Of a stretch of 64,000 nucleotides of DNA, positions 34,501 through 43,100 are shown in pieces; position 1 is the stretch's first letter, and every line of letters begins with the position of its first letter. A program made the translations under genes and the position numbers. Source of the stretch: Liolophura sinensis (lineage: Eukaryota; Mollusca; Polyplacophora; Chitonida; Chitonidae); assembly GCF_032854445.1 (NCBI RefSeq), contig NC_088302.1, positions 51,986,046 through 52,050,045 on the forward strand, read 5' to 3'. The notes below the pieces were generated by a model. That model saw only the letters and a list, made by a program, of their open reading frames with translations. It was not told the DNA's origin and did not search any database.

Positions 34501-36807
34501 AGCACATCTGCAAAATATCCACACAATATAGGGAGGAAGGCACTCATGCTGTGAGACATCAACATAATATGGGAAATCATTAATCTGTGGTAAGGGATAA
34601 GAAAACAATTACTAAATCCTTAATAAAACTGTCGATGGCCTTGTGTGGCATTATGGACATTTTGCTTACCAGTTCCAGAACAAATATCAACAAATGTAGT
34701 AAACTTGTAAGAAGGGAGTATACTAGTCTACAGTATCACAAACTGTACCAAGGGCAAATATTTATTTATTTATTTATTTATCTGATTGGAGTTTTACGGC
34801 GTACTCAAGAATATTTCATTTATACAACTGCGACCAGCATTATGCATGACCATCCACAGGTTGCTGACAGACTTCCCACGTACACCCGGAGAGGAAGCCA
34901 GCATGACTTGAACTCACACAGACTACATTGGTGATAGCCTCCTGGGCAACTGCACTGCTGGGCACGCTAACCACCTGGGCCATGGAGGCCCCACAGACAT
35001 GTTGTCAGATTACTAACACAATACAGGCAGATCAGCACACAAATGAGGTACAAACCCAATATATTGACACAAACACACATTTTGTGAGATTACTAACACA
35101 ATATAGGGAGACCTATACATAATTTCATGTTGTGTAGCCCAGGATAGCATACCTTGTCCATACAGGTGTTGACATGTTGTGTTTGTCTGTGAGCATTGAG
35201 GCCAGACAAGTCCAGGTTGCAGATCTGACAGAGAACTAGCTCCAAAGGGGGACTACTCTGCATCAATTCTGTCTGCTGTAAAGCTCTGGCCAGCACCTCG
35301 TCTGATACACCAGCAGATGCATCTGCTAAGTACATCAAATAACATTAGTACATGAAATACTTCTAATGCACAGGTTATTGGACCCTAAGTTAATAAAACT
35401 TGTCTTGGACGATGGTGACCTCAAAGGTCTGGAACAGTACATGTATATGTAAGCCATAAGCCATAACAACAGAGATGAAGTAATATTGCCAATTTGGCAC
35501 TCGAAGTGTAACTGATTGAATGAATGAATATGGTCTGCACTATTTCAGCTATATGGCTACATGGTTTTTGAGGCAAAAATGAGATGATGACTCAATAATT
35601 ACCATGCCTACCAGGCTGATATACCTACAATCATCTGGCTCATGAAGTGCTGAAATTGCCACAATAAGGTGAAACCCTCCAATAAAATTTTCCATCTGGA
35701 TAGAGTAGTTCTCACATACAAATGTTCTTTAAGCTGCCATCTGACAAGATAGTAATAAACTATTTCCAATGGATGGATCCTTATTCTACAGCACACGGGC
35801 ATTGAGTTACACATAAGATTTTGTTTATGTAACTCTGACTCACCCGCTGGGTTAGCTCCCCTTGTAAAGTGACGATTTAGACATGCCCTCTGGTGGCTCT
35901 GAAGGTTGTCACTTTTGACCGACTGTCGACAGATTACACAAGATTTCATCTCTTCAGTAGACTCATCGCCCTTTGCCAGTGGAGGTTCTGATTCAACCGT
36001 CACTTTCGCAGAATTATGCACGCCATCTACATCCCATTCAGACTCTGTTCCACACACCTGATTTGTTGCCAGCCCAGGGGTGCCCGCCTCTAAGCTATTA
36101 CAGCCTATCTCTAAGCTTGCTACTTTTAACGGTATTGCTGAGCTTTCTATTTCTGAACTTCCAATTCGGGACCTCTCTTTCCTGGAGATTGGTACATCCA
36201 AACTTTCCCCCTCTGCGCTTGCTTTCTTTGACCTTGTTGGTTCTAAGCCTGATATTTCTGAGCTTCCAATCTGGGATTTTCCATTCCTTGAGCCTGTCAA
36301 GTCTGATCCTGCCTTCCTTGACCTTGAGGCCTCTGAGAATACCTCATCAGAGTATGGTATCTTAATCTTTGCTTTATCTGTATCACTCAGTTTTCTCCTT
36401 TTGTTAGACCTAGTGGTTATTGAAGGCCTGAAATCATCAGACTCGTTAAGATCAACAGCATTCAGGATGTTTCCAGGCTGACTTAATGATGACAATTTAG
36501 GTGGCATTGTGGCAATCCCCTTTGTACCTTTTCTCAATGCTAATTTGGGGCGCCCTCTTTTGGAGGACTTCTTTGATTTATTCTGCAGATCATCAGATAT
36601 CCCAGCCGTTTCTTTTGTTTCGCCTGGTGTGCATTCCACATCTATTCTCCTCTGTGAACTGTGACCTGCTTTCGGTAACATCTGCTGCACAATGACAACC
36701 GGACTTGAGCAGACATAGGTTGTTCCACCCTCATACTTCACAGGACTACAAGAAGGGCAGGGTTTTCTATTCTTACCAGGAGTTAATGGTGCACTGCTGC
36801 TTTCCAT
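11306..36807 (-). CDS. SLX4: SLX4 structure-specific endonuclease subunit homologue, complete, 22 coding exons
   Basis: Exons in transcript order: 36807..35844, 35322..35153, 34406..34299, 33900..33767, 33492..33439, 31843..31664, 30280..30190, 29829..29719, 29470..29294, 28934..28374, 27778..27623, 26394..26258, 25911..22847, 21735..21635, 21410..21101, 19840..19635, 18890..18803, 17113..16786, 13515..13461, 12703..12620, 11736..11647, 11401..11306. All phases agree; they sum to 7266 nt (2421 residues plus stop), longer than human SLX4 (about 1834). Domain order matches the family: two UBZ4 fingers (about 290-309, 353-375), a third CxxC...HxxxC (403-423), MLR-like XPF-binding region (about 550-660), BTB (851-965), SAP that binds MUS81 (about 2160-2204), and C-terminal SLX1-binding domain ending LHIFF...CITFTM (2314-2396). 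SLX4 is the nuclear scaffold for SLX1, XPF-ERCC1 and MUS81-EME1 in crosslink repair and Holliday junction resolution. Start ATG 36805-36807 follows an in-frame TAG; an upstream untranslated exon is possible. The 21101 donor is the least certain junction. Confidence 0.93.
11990..12400. repeat. Degenerate minisatellite with an 18-nt poly-C run
   Basis: About seven diverged copies of CCATTAACCTGGTGAAGGGAGGTGGTTTCCCC (about 35-65 bp spacing) in the SLX4 intron between exons 20 and 21. An uninterrupted run of 18 C lies at 12187-12204. Confidence 0.75.
14090..15430 (+). mobile_element. Decayed BEL/Pao-type retrotransposon, integrase region
   Basis: Plus-strand fragments, antisense to SLX4 inside its intron, follow the order of a BEL/Pao integrase. 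There is a zinc-binding part (14320-14508, frame with RRTVWIVPGQNLARSIMRDC), a catalytic-core part (14561-14881, with GALFTCASVGVIHLAIVDG and a later SDNGSSFKGA), and a C-terminal part (15035-15430, with VGDVVLLSEPSVRQGKW). The pieces lie in different frames with intervening stops, so it is inactive. No LTRs, primer-binding site or gag-like segment were found. Family assignment is from remembered resemblance. Confidence 0.8.
15653..15824 (-). mobile_element. SINE, family A, reversed, 5' truncated
   Basis: Poly-T then GATTGGTGTTTTATGCCGTACTCAAGAATATTTCACTTATACGATG, GGTGGAAACCGGGCACAGCCCGGGGGAAACCC and GCAGGTTGCTGGCAGACCTTCCC. The tRNA-like head is missing. It lies just downstream of the BEL/Pao remnant. 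Confidence 0.8.
16786..17113 (-). other. SLX4: SLX4 exon 18: acidic and lysine-rich linker
   Basis: Begins (Y)ETDSEAEVSIVEVEEVATAM after acceptor TTTATAG and continues as a low-complexity stretch of Lys, Gly and Thr (KLPQKGTMKGTTKQSQKG), ending REEDDSEQGEESCG. It links the SAP domain to the SLX1-binding domain. Donor GGCAG|GTAGGA, phase 2. Confidence 0.85.
17234..17479 (-). mobile_element. SINE, family A, reversed, full length
   Basis: Reads on the minus strand from GGGGCCTCCGGGGCCTGGTGGTTAATGCATTAG (tRNA-like head) through the family body to GAAATATTCTTCAGTAGAGCGTGAAAACACC. Its head abuts the SAP-junction minisatellite. Confidence 0.8.
17480..18802 (-). repeat. 90-bp minisatellite derived from the SLX4 SAP-exon 5' splice junction
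   Basis: About 14 units spaced 90 bp apart lie directly downstream of exon 17 (minus strand). Each unit contains ACATTTATCACCAAACYCCATCAGTGTGAGT or a close variant, matching the last about 24 nt of exon 17 plus its GTGAGT donor, followed by about 60 nt of the intron start. Donor copies recur near 18711, 18621, 18531 and so on down to 17547; most keep GTGAGT exactly. A long minus-strand open frame across the array is a by-product of the 90-bp period. Confidence 0.9.
18803..19840 (-). other. SLX4: SLX4 exons 16-17: SAP domain
   Basis: Exon 19840..19635 ends VPPSPFTPMLDYDRMNTPGLK. Exon 18890..18803 continues KEMQKFGIKPVSKKRMIVCL then KDIYHQTHQ. This is the SLX4 SAP helix-turn-helix (TP.LK.....GV.PLPK..M...L..I...T). 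In vertebrates it binds MUS81. The donor is CACCAGT|GTGAGT at 18802, and the downstream intron begins directly with a minisatellite containing copies of this junction. Confidence 0.9.
19910..20220 (-). mobile_element. SINE, family B, reversed
   Basis: Begins on the plus strand with GTTTAACGTCGTACTTAACAATTTTTCAGTCATATG, then GGGCGTGT-like and CACCAAAGTGTTGCCGCCAC blocks, and ends before the tRNA-like head (GATCCAGGTTTGATCTTGGG). It sits in the SLX4 intron between exons 15 and 16. Confidence 0.7.
21852..22415. repeat. 113-bp tandem repeat, five near-identical copies
   Basis: The unit CTCTAACTTCAAACCAAAAAAAAGAAGTCTACC...CAAATTTTGGTAAGCAA starts at 21852, 21965, 22079, 22192 and 22305. Copies differ at only a few positions, so expansion is recent. 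It lies in the SLX4 intron between exons 13 and 14 and shows no match to either exon. Confidence 0.9.
22847..25911 (-). other. SLX4: SLX4 exon 13: 3-kb disordered central region
   Basis: A single 3065-nt exon, starting with the end of the BTB domain and then running through about 1000 residues rich in Ser, Asp, Glu and Asn. It is probably disordered. Proline-directed sites are scattered through it (IPDTPVKLPSL, FFVRTPSEQRK, KLSPRTSDVSVSPE, DPYSPVKYQ). The donor CCAAG|GTATGC at 22846 was preferred to reading on to the stop at 22782, because it joins in phase with exon 14 (DLDVWEDFDD). Confidence 0.85.
23683..23826 (-). repeat. In-frame coding triplication, 48-nt unit, in SLX4 exon 13
   Basis: Three adjacent 16-residue units, VETTTVSGSHCVNGDG, VETTTVSSSHCVIGDG and VETTTVRGSHRVSGDS, are encoded. 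Unit length is a multiple of three, so the frame is kept. Differences are mainly single substitutions. Confidence 0.85.
26258..27778 (-). other. SLX4: SLX4 BTB/POZ domain, two exons plus start of exon 13
   Basis: Exon 27778..27623 encodes FLVNNPIFSDIRLLTGD then VVHAHRVILAARCPRLIQ, the classic BTB beginning (SDV...H..VL..R.P). Exon 26394..26258 encodes EEFTCRAVLNVIKFIYAGEI and IQLAQR, and exon 13 continues FGVEELCDIL. In SLX4 the BTB drives dimerisation. The intron between them holds a family-B SINE (26850-27165); the intron before exon 27778 is filled by a minisatellite. Confidence 0.9.
26850..27165 (-). mobile_element. SINE, family B, reversed
   Basis: Same block order as at 19910 (TTTAACTTCGTACTTCACAATTTTTCAGTCATATGACGAGAAGG to TAAAGTGTTTGGTATGACCC). 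The head is truncated. It lies in the intron between the two SLX4 BTB exons. Confidence 0.7.
27779..28320 (-). repeat. 45-bp minisatellite derived from the SLX4 BTB-exon 3' splice junction
   Basis: About 12 units lie immediately upstream (minus strand) of BTB exon 27778. Each reads approximately CTGTTACAG then GTAGATCCGGCCATTGTTACCAGGTATTTTCGTTAT. The real junction is GTTACAG|GTAGATCCAACCATTATTACCC, so each unit copies the acceptor and the first about 24 nt of the exon. At least six units keep TTACAG exactly (near 27817, 27856, 27898, 28033, 28169 and 28259). Confidence 0.88.
28374..28934 (-). other. SLX4: SLX4 exon 10: acidic linker before the BTB domain
   Basis: 187 residues from VEDTEIGDEASSVDFVS to GFCPEDKSK, rich in Ser, Glu and Asn with no folded domain that I recognise. 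Both boundaries are phase 0 (TTTCAG| and AAG|GTGAGT). Confidence 0.85.
29294..30280 (-). other. SLX4: SLX4 exons 7-9: MLR-like region
   Basis: Exon 30280..30190 reads LPLLLKYTTEEIRKKIAERVA. Exon 29829..29719 carries NTPPMSESD. Exon 29470..29294 reads NLSLWKKSC...DIYYVKELSPLV. Vertebrate SLX4 has a similar succession in its MLR, the part that docks XPF-ERCC1 (a charged helix RKIEDRVALLL, then a short Pro-rich linker, LW and an SFYV-like motif). Phases are 0 at both internal joins. Confidence 0.75.
30926..31272. repeat. Composite repeat A-B-A, first copy
   Basis: A 229-bp block B (30983-31211, CTTCCGGCGTACACCCC...TTATGCCAACA) is flanked by two direct copies of a 61-64 bp block A (ACATATAAATG...ACCGCTCTTTTATTTAGCACCGCTTC at 30926-30986 and 31209-31272). 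Block B recurs at 32097. It lies in the SLX4 intron between exons 6 and 7. Confidence 0.85.
31291..31486 (-). mobile_element. Diverged tRNA-derived SINE, reversed
   Basis: On the minus strand it starts GGCCCTGATGGCTCAAGTGGTAAAGCGTTCGCTTCGGGGCG (clear box A) and has GGGTCAATCCTGGGTCGAATC (box B), then a body that matches family B weakly. Confidence 0.65.
31664..31843 (-). other. SLX4: SLX4 exon 6: UIM-like acidic helix and basic tail
   Basis: Begins KALDEDTQFALALSTSLVEE, which fits the acidic stretch then A-L-x-x-S core of a ubiquitin-interacting motif. It then forms a charged helix ending DIKKGRRKKGNSH. UIM identity is a motif reading, not a homology claim. Donor AT|GTGAGT, phase 2. Confidence 0.6.
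31965..32096 (-). mobile_element. SINE family A tail fragment, reversed
   Basis: TTAATTTATTTATTTATTTGATTTGTGTTTTATGCCCTACT is the family-A 3' tail on the minus strand. The rest to 32096 is unassigned. A second small tail fragment lies at 32645-32700 (GCGCAGTACTCAAAAATATTTCACTTATACGACGG). Confidence 0.5.
32097..32325. repeat. Second copy of block B
   Basis: Direct copy of 30983-31211 with only about six visible substitutions in 229 bp. It lacks the flanking A blocks. It is in the SLX4 intron between exons 5 and 6, with exon 6 (31664-31843) between the two copies. Confidence 0.88.
33767..34406 (-). other. SLX4: SLX4 exons 3 and 4: third zinc-finger-like unit split by an intron
   Basis: Exon 34406..34299 ends CPMCGKPLKTEA. 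Exon 33900..33767 begins SRKSHMNRC and continues GQDHLSQLIEQQRREHEARL. Joined in phase 0, the cysteines and HxxxC form a C-x2-C...H-x3-C unit followed by a helix, as in the region before the MLR in vertebrate SLX4. The exon-4 acceptor was placed at TTGTTAG|TCTAG because using the next AG, four bases on, would give a stop after six codons. Confidence 0.8.
34757..34992 (-). mobile_element. SINE, family A, reversed, near full length
   Basis: Plus-strand order: (TATT)n tail, GATTGGAGTTTTACGGCGTACTCAAGAATATTTCATTTATAC, CATCCACAGGTTGCTGACAG, then GCACGCTAACCACCTGGGCCATGGAGGCCCC, the tRNA-like head. It lies in the SLX4 intron between exons 2 and 3. Confidence 0.85.
35153..35322 (-). other. SLX4: SLX4 exon 2: second UBZ4 finger
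   Basis: Encodes 57 residues with CQICNLDLSGLNAHRQTQ then HVNTC, again C-x2-C...H-x3-C. Acceptor is TTAGCAG and donor AAG|GTATGC, phase 0. Confidence 0.88.
35844..36807 (-). other. SLX4: SLX4 exon 1: start codon and first UBZ4 finger
   Basis: The exon opens MESSSAPLTPGK and is mostly low-complexity polar sequence. It includes a basic AT-hook-like KRGRPKLALRKG and a set of short Ser/Lys repeats (SRKxxSxxGSSEISG). Near its end CVICRQSVKSDNLQSHQRAC shows the C-x2-C...H-x3-C pattern of a UBZ4 ubiquitin-binding finger, which in vertebrate SLX4 recruits the complex to ubiquitylated crosslink sites. It ends in phase 1 at GCGG|GTGAGT. Confidence 0.88.
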
Positions 36808-37359
36808 AATTACATCCTACAGTATCAACGAATTAAACAGTAAGGCTACATCGACAGTCAGGGATGATATAAAGTTAGTAAAGTCTTACATTGTGCCCAG
36901 CCTAATTATTCAGTCCACTGAGCACATAGGTGCATGTAAAACTTCACATTGTTCCTGAGCTGAACAGTGTGACGACTTCCATGGATCTATGAAACTGCAC
37001 CATATGTAACGTTCTCAATGTTAACACGGTTACAAGCTTCTGGGGAATTCATAGCAGAAATGCTGATGTAATAGTAACAGCTTTCATGAAGATTTTCATG
37101 ACAAACTGACATTAAACACTATAGCAAATGCATCATTGACAAATAATCAAAAAAAAAACTTCATTGCAGTTAATTTTGATTTCAGCTACAGTTTGCTAAA
37201 TCGATAATAAGAATATATCTCAAGAGCCTTTTTTTTTTCTTAACAAGCAGTCACATGACGTAAAATGATACCAAATGGCAATCACAGCCAACTGGTTTTC
37301 CAAATGAGTACTGTCTCTTATATACACCTGTAGACTAAGATGGCCGGGGGCTGTGACTA
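36808..37359 (-). promoter_or_regulatory. SLX4 5' flank
   Basis: Only 552 bp separate the SLX4 start codon from the stop codon of the upstream gene on the same strand. This interval should hold the SLX4 5' UTR and promoter. No TATA box is evident. An AG at 36821-36822 on the minus strand (ATACTGTAG just before the ATG) could be an acceptor for a leader exon. Confidence 0.4.
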
Positions 37360-38545
37360 TTATTTCTCTGTCTGTATAGGTATGGGCTGTATTTCAGACA
37401 GCTTGGATGCCTGCCTGTACCGCCTTTGTCGTACTTCAAAGGAACGCTCAATCTGACGGTTGCGCCACTCTTCTTGTCGCTTGCGGGACTCTTGTACCCA
37501 AAGGATATCTTTGCTCTCTGGATCATATAGCAGCCTGGGAAGAAGAACAAAACAAAATAGTAAAGTACGGCACAGCGTCATCTAACAAAACTTTATTAGA
37601 GGCTGGATTGATGATGTGTTTCTATTTATTTTCATTTTATTTATATATTTAATACTTGTTCATAGTCTACCACCATATAAACACTGAAAACAAGAAGTAC
37701 ACCAGATATCACTGAAAAATACTGACAGAAAATTCACAACAGGCTCTTAAAGACTTAACCAATCACTCGCCTTGAAAGTGCCATGTGATACTTTAGCTGC
37801 AACATCATCTTTTATCAACTCTTGTATGTTAGTGAGGTTTCTCATGGTGGATAGACTGACAGCAGCGCAATTAATCAGATTTTGAGGATATTTTAAGAAT
37901 TGAATTTGAAGCATTTTGGTCTAAATGATTTGGGTAAAACCACCCAAGACTCAAGACAACTACTGCGAGAGAATGAGATTCTGTTGCATAATATTCCTTA
38001 AGGATGCCAAATTTAGTACGGAAATATACAGCAGGTGTTTGCATTTATTTTCCCCCCATCTTTTGTACTTTATGGACCCCCCCCCCCCACAAGAAAACTG
38101 CTGCAGTGCAAAATCTGTAATATTGCTGACTGTAATTAGTCTTGAATAAAAACTGATGAACTTCAAACTTTCAAATTACAACAAACATTTTCTCTCATCT
38201 TTGCAATTATCCAAACCATTCTGACCTGAATTTAGCTGTAAGTAAACTATGGTATACAGGATAAACATGTCAGCCGTGTTGTTTTGTATGGTATTGTATT
38301 TATTCACCATAAGTATATTTACAGTAAAGATGTCTACAGAAAATAAAACATGGCGGGAATAAAGTCACAAAGCAGAGAAATTAGTAGGCATATTGAGCAT
38401 ATTTTACTTTGACTTACTTAGTTGTCGCAGCTGCGAATAAAAAAACGAAACCAAATGAACCCAGGATGAACCAGTTTCGGACTCGGTACATGCGGGTTCC
38501 AAACATATACCCAGTGCGTTTGATTTCACGGCCTTCTGGTTTCAT
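37360..38545 (-). CDS. Small single-pass membrane protein, two exons, unrecognised
   Basis: Exon 1 is 38545..38418 (start ATG 38543-38545) and exon 2 is 37534..37360 (stop TAA 37360-37362). The donor ACTAA|GTAAGT (phase 2) and acceptor TTCTTCCCAG join cleanly to give 100 residues. The N-terminus is basic (MKPEGREIKRTGYMFGTRMY), then one hydrophobic span at about residues 25-42 (NWFILGSFGFVFLFAAATT), then a charged helix-like tail (WVQESRKRQEEWRNRQIERS) and a polar end. The architecture, basic N-terminus with one transmembrane span and a charged coil, resembles small mitochondrial inner-membrane or SMIM-type proteins. I cannot match it to a named family. Clean splicing, codon-level coherence and a CCAAT-rich upstream region support a real gene. 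Confidence 0.75.
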
Positions 38546-38639
38546 ATTTTTTACAGTTTGAACTAATGCATTTCAATGGACAACATGCTTCCAGTCAACT
38601 TGTTACACCACGAATAAAATTCTTTTAACTTGTAGACGT

Positions 38640-38760
38640 TAATCCGCCATGTGCCCACATTCGTGTCGAAGACACGATCCTATTGGCCATGTTCCATGTG
38701 TATCGTCCAATCAAATTCACTGTTAAGTTGTGTAGAAGTTATCTCCCCTTATTGGATGTA
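38640..38760 (-). promoter_or_regulatory. Probable promoter with three CCAAT boxes
   Basis: About 100-215 bp upstream of the small membrane-protein start. CCAAT-type pentamers occur at 38682-38686 (ATTGG), 38707-38711 (CCAAT) and 38751-38755 (ATTGG), plus a YY1-like ATGGCGG on the minus strand at 38644-38652. The spacing fits NF-Y promoters of housekeeping genes. It might also act on the + strand, but no + gene follows. Confidence 0.5.
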
Positions 38761-39468
38761 GCCGCTGCACACCTTTAAAACCATTTTTGTTTCAATAACA
38801 AGGCGGTTACAAGCGTACACATCAAAGCTTGAATCAAATTTAAAATTTGAGACTAAACCAAATGTCAAGTTTTTGAAAACTATGGCTGTGACACCTGTGA
38901 ATATACAAACATTTGACCAATCCTTTTTTTAAAGGAAGTACTTGTGTTTTAGTGTATTTAAAAGCAGCCACAATGTCATGTTTTGTCATTCCCACAACAA
39001 ATCAGCTTAGGATTTAAGTCAGACCCCAGAAAATGAAGTCTGAGATTTTTTTCTTTCTAACGTTTTACAGAAAAAGAGACATGGAATGGTTGACATGGCC
39101 TTTTACTGGATTGGTAAGGCCACCCTTAACAAAAATTCTTTGTTGGCATGAAGAAATTAACTTGACGTAAAAATAGAGAGAAAAGAAATTCCATCAAAAA
39201 ACTTAATCATTGGTCCATTTTGGCAAGGTCAGTAGGTTTATCCCCCATGGACATATTTTTAATAATGGCCTAATTAAGTGTTCATATTAAATGTCTTCAT
39301 GTTCACCTTAAAATTTGTGTCACATAAACTAGAGCTGTAATGTTAAAACACAACAAATATAATGTACTTGTATATGCCAGTATCCAAAAATTCTGTATAA
39401 GGCAATAAATTTAAACATCTATGATTAAAATAAACAAAATCACACAACAGACTGATGTGAATAAAACA

Positions 39469-39494
39469 TTTATTGAATTTTTAATGAATTTATT
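39469..39494 (-). promoter_or_regulatory. Polyadenylation signals of LRRC51
   Basis: Minus-strand AATAAA at 39489-39494 and 39469-39474, about 620-640 nt beyond the LRRC51 stop, followed by ordinary AT-rich DNA. The 38760-40109 interval otherwise holds no recognised exon. Confidence 0.5.
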
Positions 39495-40109
39495 ATGTAC
39501 ATGTAAAAAAAACATTGAGTGAGGCCTTAAATGAAATATTCACTATTGCAGTGAAAAATAAAACGTTAAGAAAAAACAATAACCAGGTTAATAAAACCTA
39601 TATGATTATTTCTTAGCACAGTCAAGGCATTGATTTATATTCTGACTATAATTCTACCTTTGTCACAGCTTTACAGTAGCTATGATCCTTTATAATAAAA
39701 AAAATAGACAGAAGAATGATCATTAGAGAGAATACGGCAGCATATGACCAGCATGAATCAGTACGAAGAGATTCTTATAATATCACAGATAATCAAATTC
39801 TATTCCCTGCAAAGGGAGTTTATATATTAACAAATGCTTAGACCATCTTCATAGTTGTAACCAACTATACTAGACAAAAACCACAACAGCTGTGATGTTA
39901 CATATATCAGTTCATCAATGACTTTCATTACTGATCCCATTCTGGTGTTAACATCATAATACTGGAATGGATTTCAGCACTCACTGGAGATTAATAAGCT
40001 TCAACAAACTGAATTACATATACATTTAAAATCATAATTAGGCTATCAGATGACAAGCTAAAAGTCTGTCACAACCAATTAATGTGTATATTATCCACTG
40101 GTAGTACTA

Positions 40110-43100
40110 CTAGTTTTCAACAGCCTTGTTCTTTTTCTTCTTCGCATGTCCCATTTTTCGCCAGGTCTCAGCTGTCCTGCGGTCATTCCTTGTCACACAA
40201 CTGAAGTCCAGCTCTTGGAGATTCGGTAATATGGATAAGACGTAGTATCTGTAATTCTGAAAAGAGAAGAAGCAGATGTATTTCAAGACAAGTGAAGTAG
40301 TAAATGTAATGCAAAAAAATACACAAAGATAATGCCTGCTTTCAGAAACTACAGCAACCATTCAACAAACTTAACCGTCTTTTACAAATAAACACCTTGT
40401 AAAGTTTACGTTTAAGATTTCAATTCACATTTACAACTCCTGTATACCCACAAGGCCAGGCAGAGGGGCAACAAATACATGTAAGGGGCACAGTTCATAC
40501 AGGGGGTGGGTGTCAATCTAACTGATCACTTGGCACAAAAACCTTGACATACCTCTTCATTCTCCACAGCATTTCCATGAAGGGTGAGTTTTCTTAAATT
40601 TGTTAGAGATTTCAGTTTCTCAATCTCAGCCAAGGAAGAAATCTGGTTGCCATGAAGGTAGAGAATCTGAAGGTTTTTTAACTCTGTTATTGCCTGGAAA
40701 AAAAATACAAATAAAATATTTTACAACACACAATCTGAAACTTTCATTACAATGCCAGAGACATTTATGCACAAGACATTAGTTGGATTTTAGACAAATT
40801 TAAATAGGGTGTATCTCCAAATTTACAACCTCATTTAAAACCTTATCGAAAAAAAAAAAGGCTATGGAGGCAACCACTGTGTCACGACTCAAGTAAACAA
40901 CAACAACAAAAAAAACCTGGGTTCTTAATAGCATGACTGGAAACTGAATGAATACTAGATTTGTTTTATCAGGGTCTCATGCAGCAATCACAACATCCTT
41001 TAGTGAGATCACAGTCAAATTGCTTGATGTAGAGAACCAGTCTCCGGGATCACATAGCGATCTTATATTTAAGTCAAAATTTCAATCATCAAACTTGGTA
41101 TGTTCATTTCCTTTACATTAGCTGAAATTTGAACTTACCCAGACTTTACTTTGTCAAGCACTATTTTCAGTCATTACAAAAGAAATTACAATTTTAAAGT
41201 GATTTGAAATTTTGACCTAAGTCTAAGATCGCTTTGTGATGTTGGGCCAAATATTGTTCACGGGCATCTCTTGAGGTCAGTCTATACTTTTCAAAATACA
41301 AATATGGATCAAAAACTAGAGACAAAAGGTTGAATGATTCACAAAGTGCGTGCAGAATTAAAAAAAGTCATAACTCCGTACCAATACATAATATTCAATG
41401 CCAATACAACAATACGGCCTGTTTCACAATGTACTTTTGACTAAAGAGTCTAACTTAACACTAAACTAAAATCTTAGTGATCCCACCATCATTTTAGTTA
41501 CCTTCTTAGCATACGTCACAAATGTATACTCAGTTTTCAACTGTTAAGTCAACACGGCAGCAAATTTACATTTTAGACTTGTGAAAACTTCCCAGTGAAA
41601 CTAATTATTGGTCCCTATTGGTTGTTGCATATACAGACATTTGAACTTAATTGATGAAAATGTCATCATACTAACTGGATTAATAGCTGTGAGTTCATTA
41701 AAAGAGAGATCAAGCCAAGCTATATCTGAGGGCTTCTCAAACAGGGTTGATGCCACCTCTATCAAGCTGTCGATCTCTGTCAGAGCGTTGTTGTTCAGAC
41801 GCAGGCACCTGCTGTTCGACTTGCCACTCTCGGCTTTCTGGGTTTTCACCTTCCTGGGTGAGTTCATACGCGGCGTCTCATCATAAACATCTGCGCACAA
41901 AAGAAAAAATGTCACCACACAATAAATTACTTATCACTTATTAAAATGATTTAAAGGGTTCTTTAATAATAGCGTTTTTTGTACTCTATATTTAGTTTGT
42001 GACATATTCTAACATGTATGGGTACAAATAAGCTTATGAGTCTCCATATTACGGGGTTAACAAGGCTCTGTCGGTAAGGCTTTATCGGCCCATAGCAGGC
42101 AGATCAAAACATAATGAACTGGGCAAGTGACGTAAATTAATGTGAACATTATCCAAACAACCACTGTGGGAGAACAGTGAATGCATGAGGGACTGAGCCT
42201 TACATTTGTCTAAACACTGTACCGTAATGCTTCCCTATTCACCTGCCTCTGTGACCAATATTCTGAAAGAACTATCGGTGTGTAAAAAAATAATCTCCAA
42301 GCCTGCACCTTTGGTGACACAAATCACAAGTGCTGTCATTTTCATAAAAATGGTATGCTTAAATTTCACTTTAAAAAAGTGCTTTAGTGGTTGAAAAGGC
42401 TGAAGATTTACAGTAGTCCCATCAGCTGGTACGTTGCCTTATGGTGATCCTGGTTGCTTGATGTCTTGACACACACTATCACATAGGCAGATTTTAACGG
42501 CTTTATGTGTGTAAAAATCAAAAACTGTACCTTGCTCTTTTCAGTTTATTGCTTTTGAAATCAGACATCTGATCAGCTCAGACCTAGCTTACATTGGATG
42601 TACAGGTGCTACATGTCAGCCTTTGTTTCAATAGGAACCTAGTTCATCTCAACATAAACCTGCATAACAAAACTGATATCATTCATCCGAAAGCCCAAGC
42701 CCTCCCCTGCCTTCACATTGTTGAAACTTGCTAAATGTATTTCTTTCCAGTTGACTGCCACACATCCAGAAATTTGATTGAAACAACCAGGTTCAAAATT
42801 AGTTATAAAGTTTGTAAAATTTGCAATGCAGGTCACTTAACAACCTTTTCAAACTTTAAAGTCATTTTACCATTCACTGTAAGGAGTACAGGTACAGCTC
42901 TGATATATTCTGAAAGACAATCATTTGAGCTATCCTTGGTATAAGGAGAAGATTTGATTTGATAATTGAATATGAATTTTTTTTTGGCATTGTATTAATA
43001 GTGATTTATGCCTACTTTGTTATGTCAAAAATTATAAATTTAAAGTTAAATTTAACCATGTTTTACCAGTGGGCTTGGTGAGTCTGCAGAATGAATAGTC

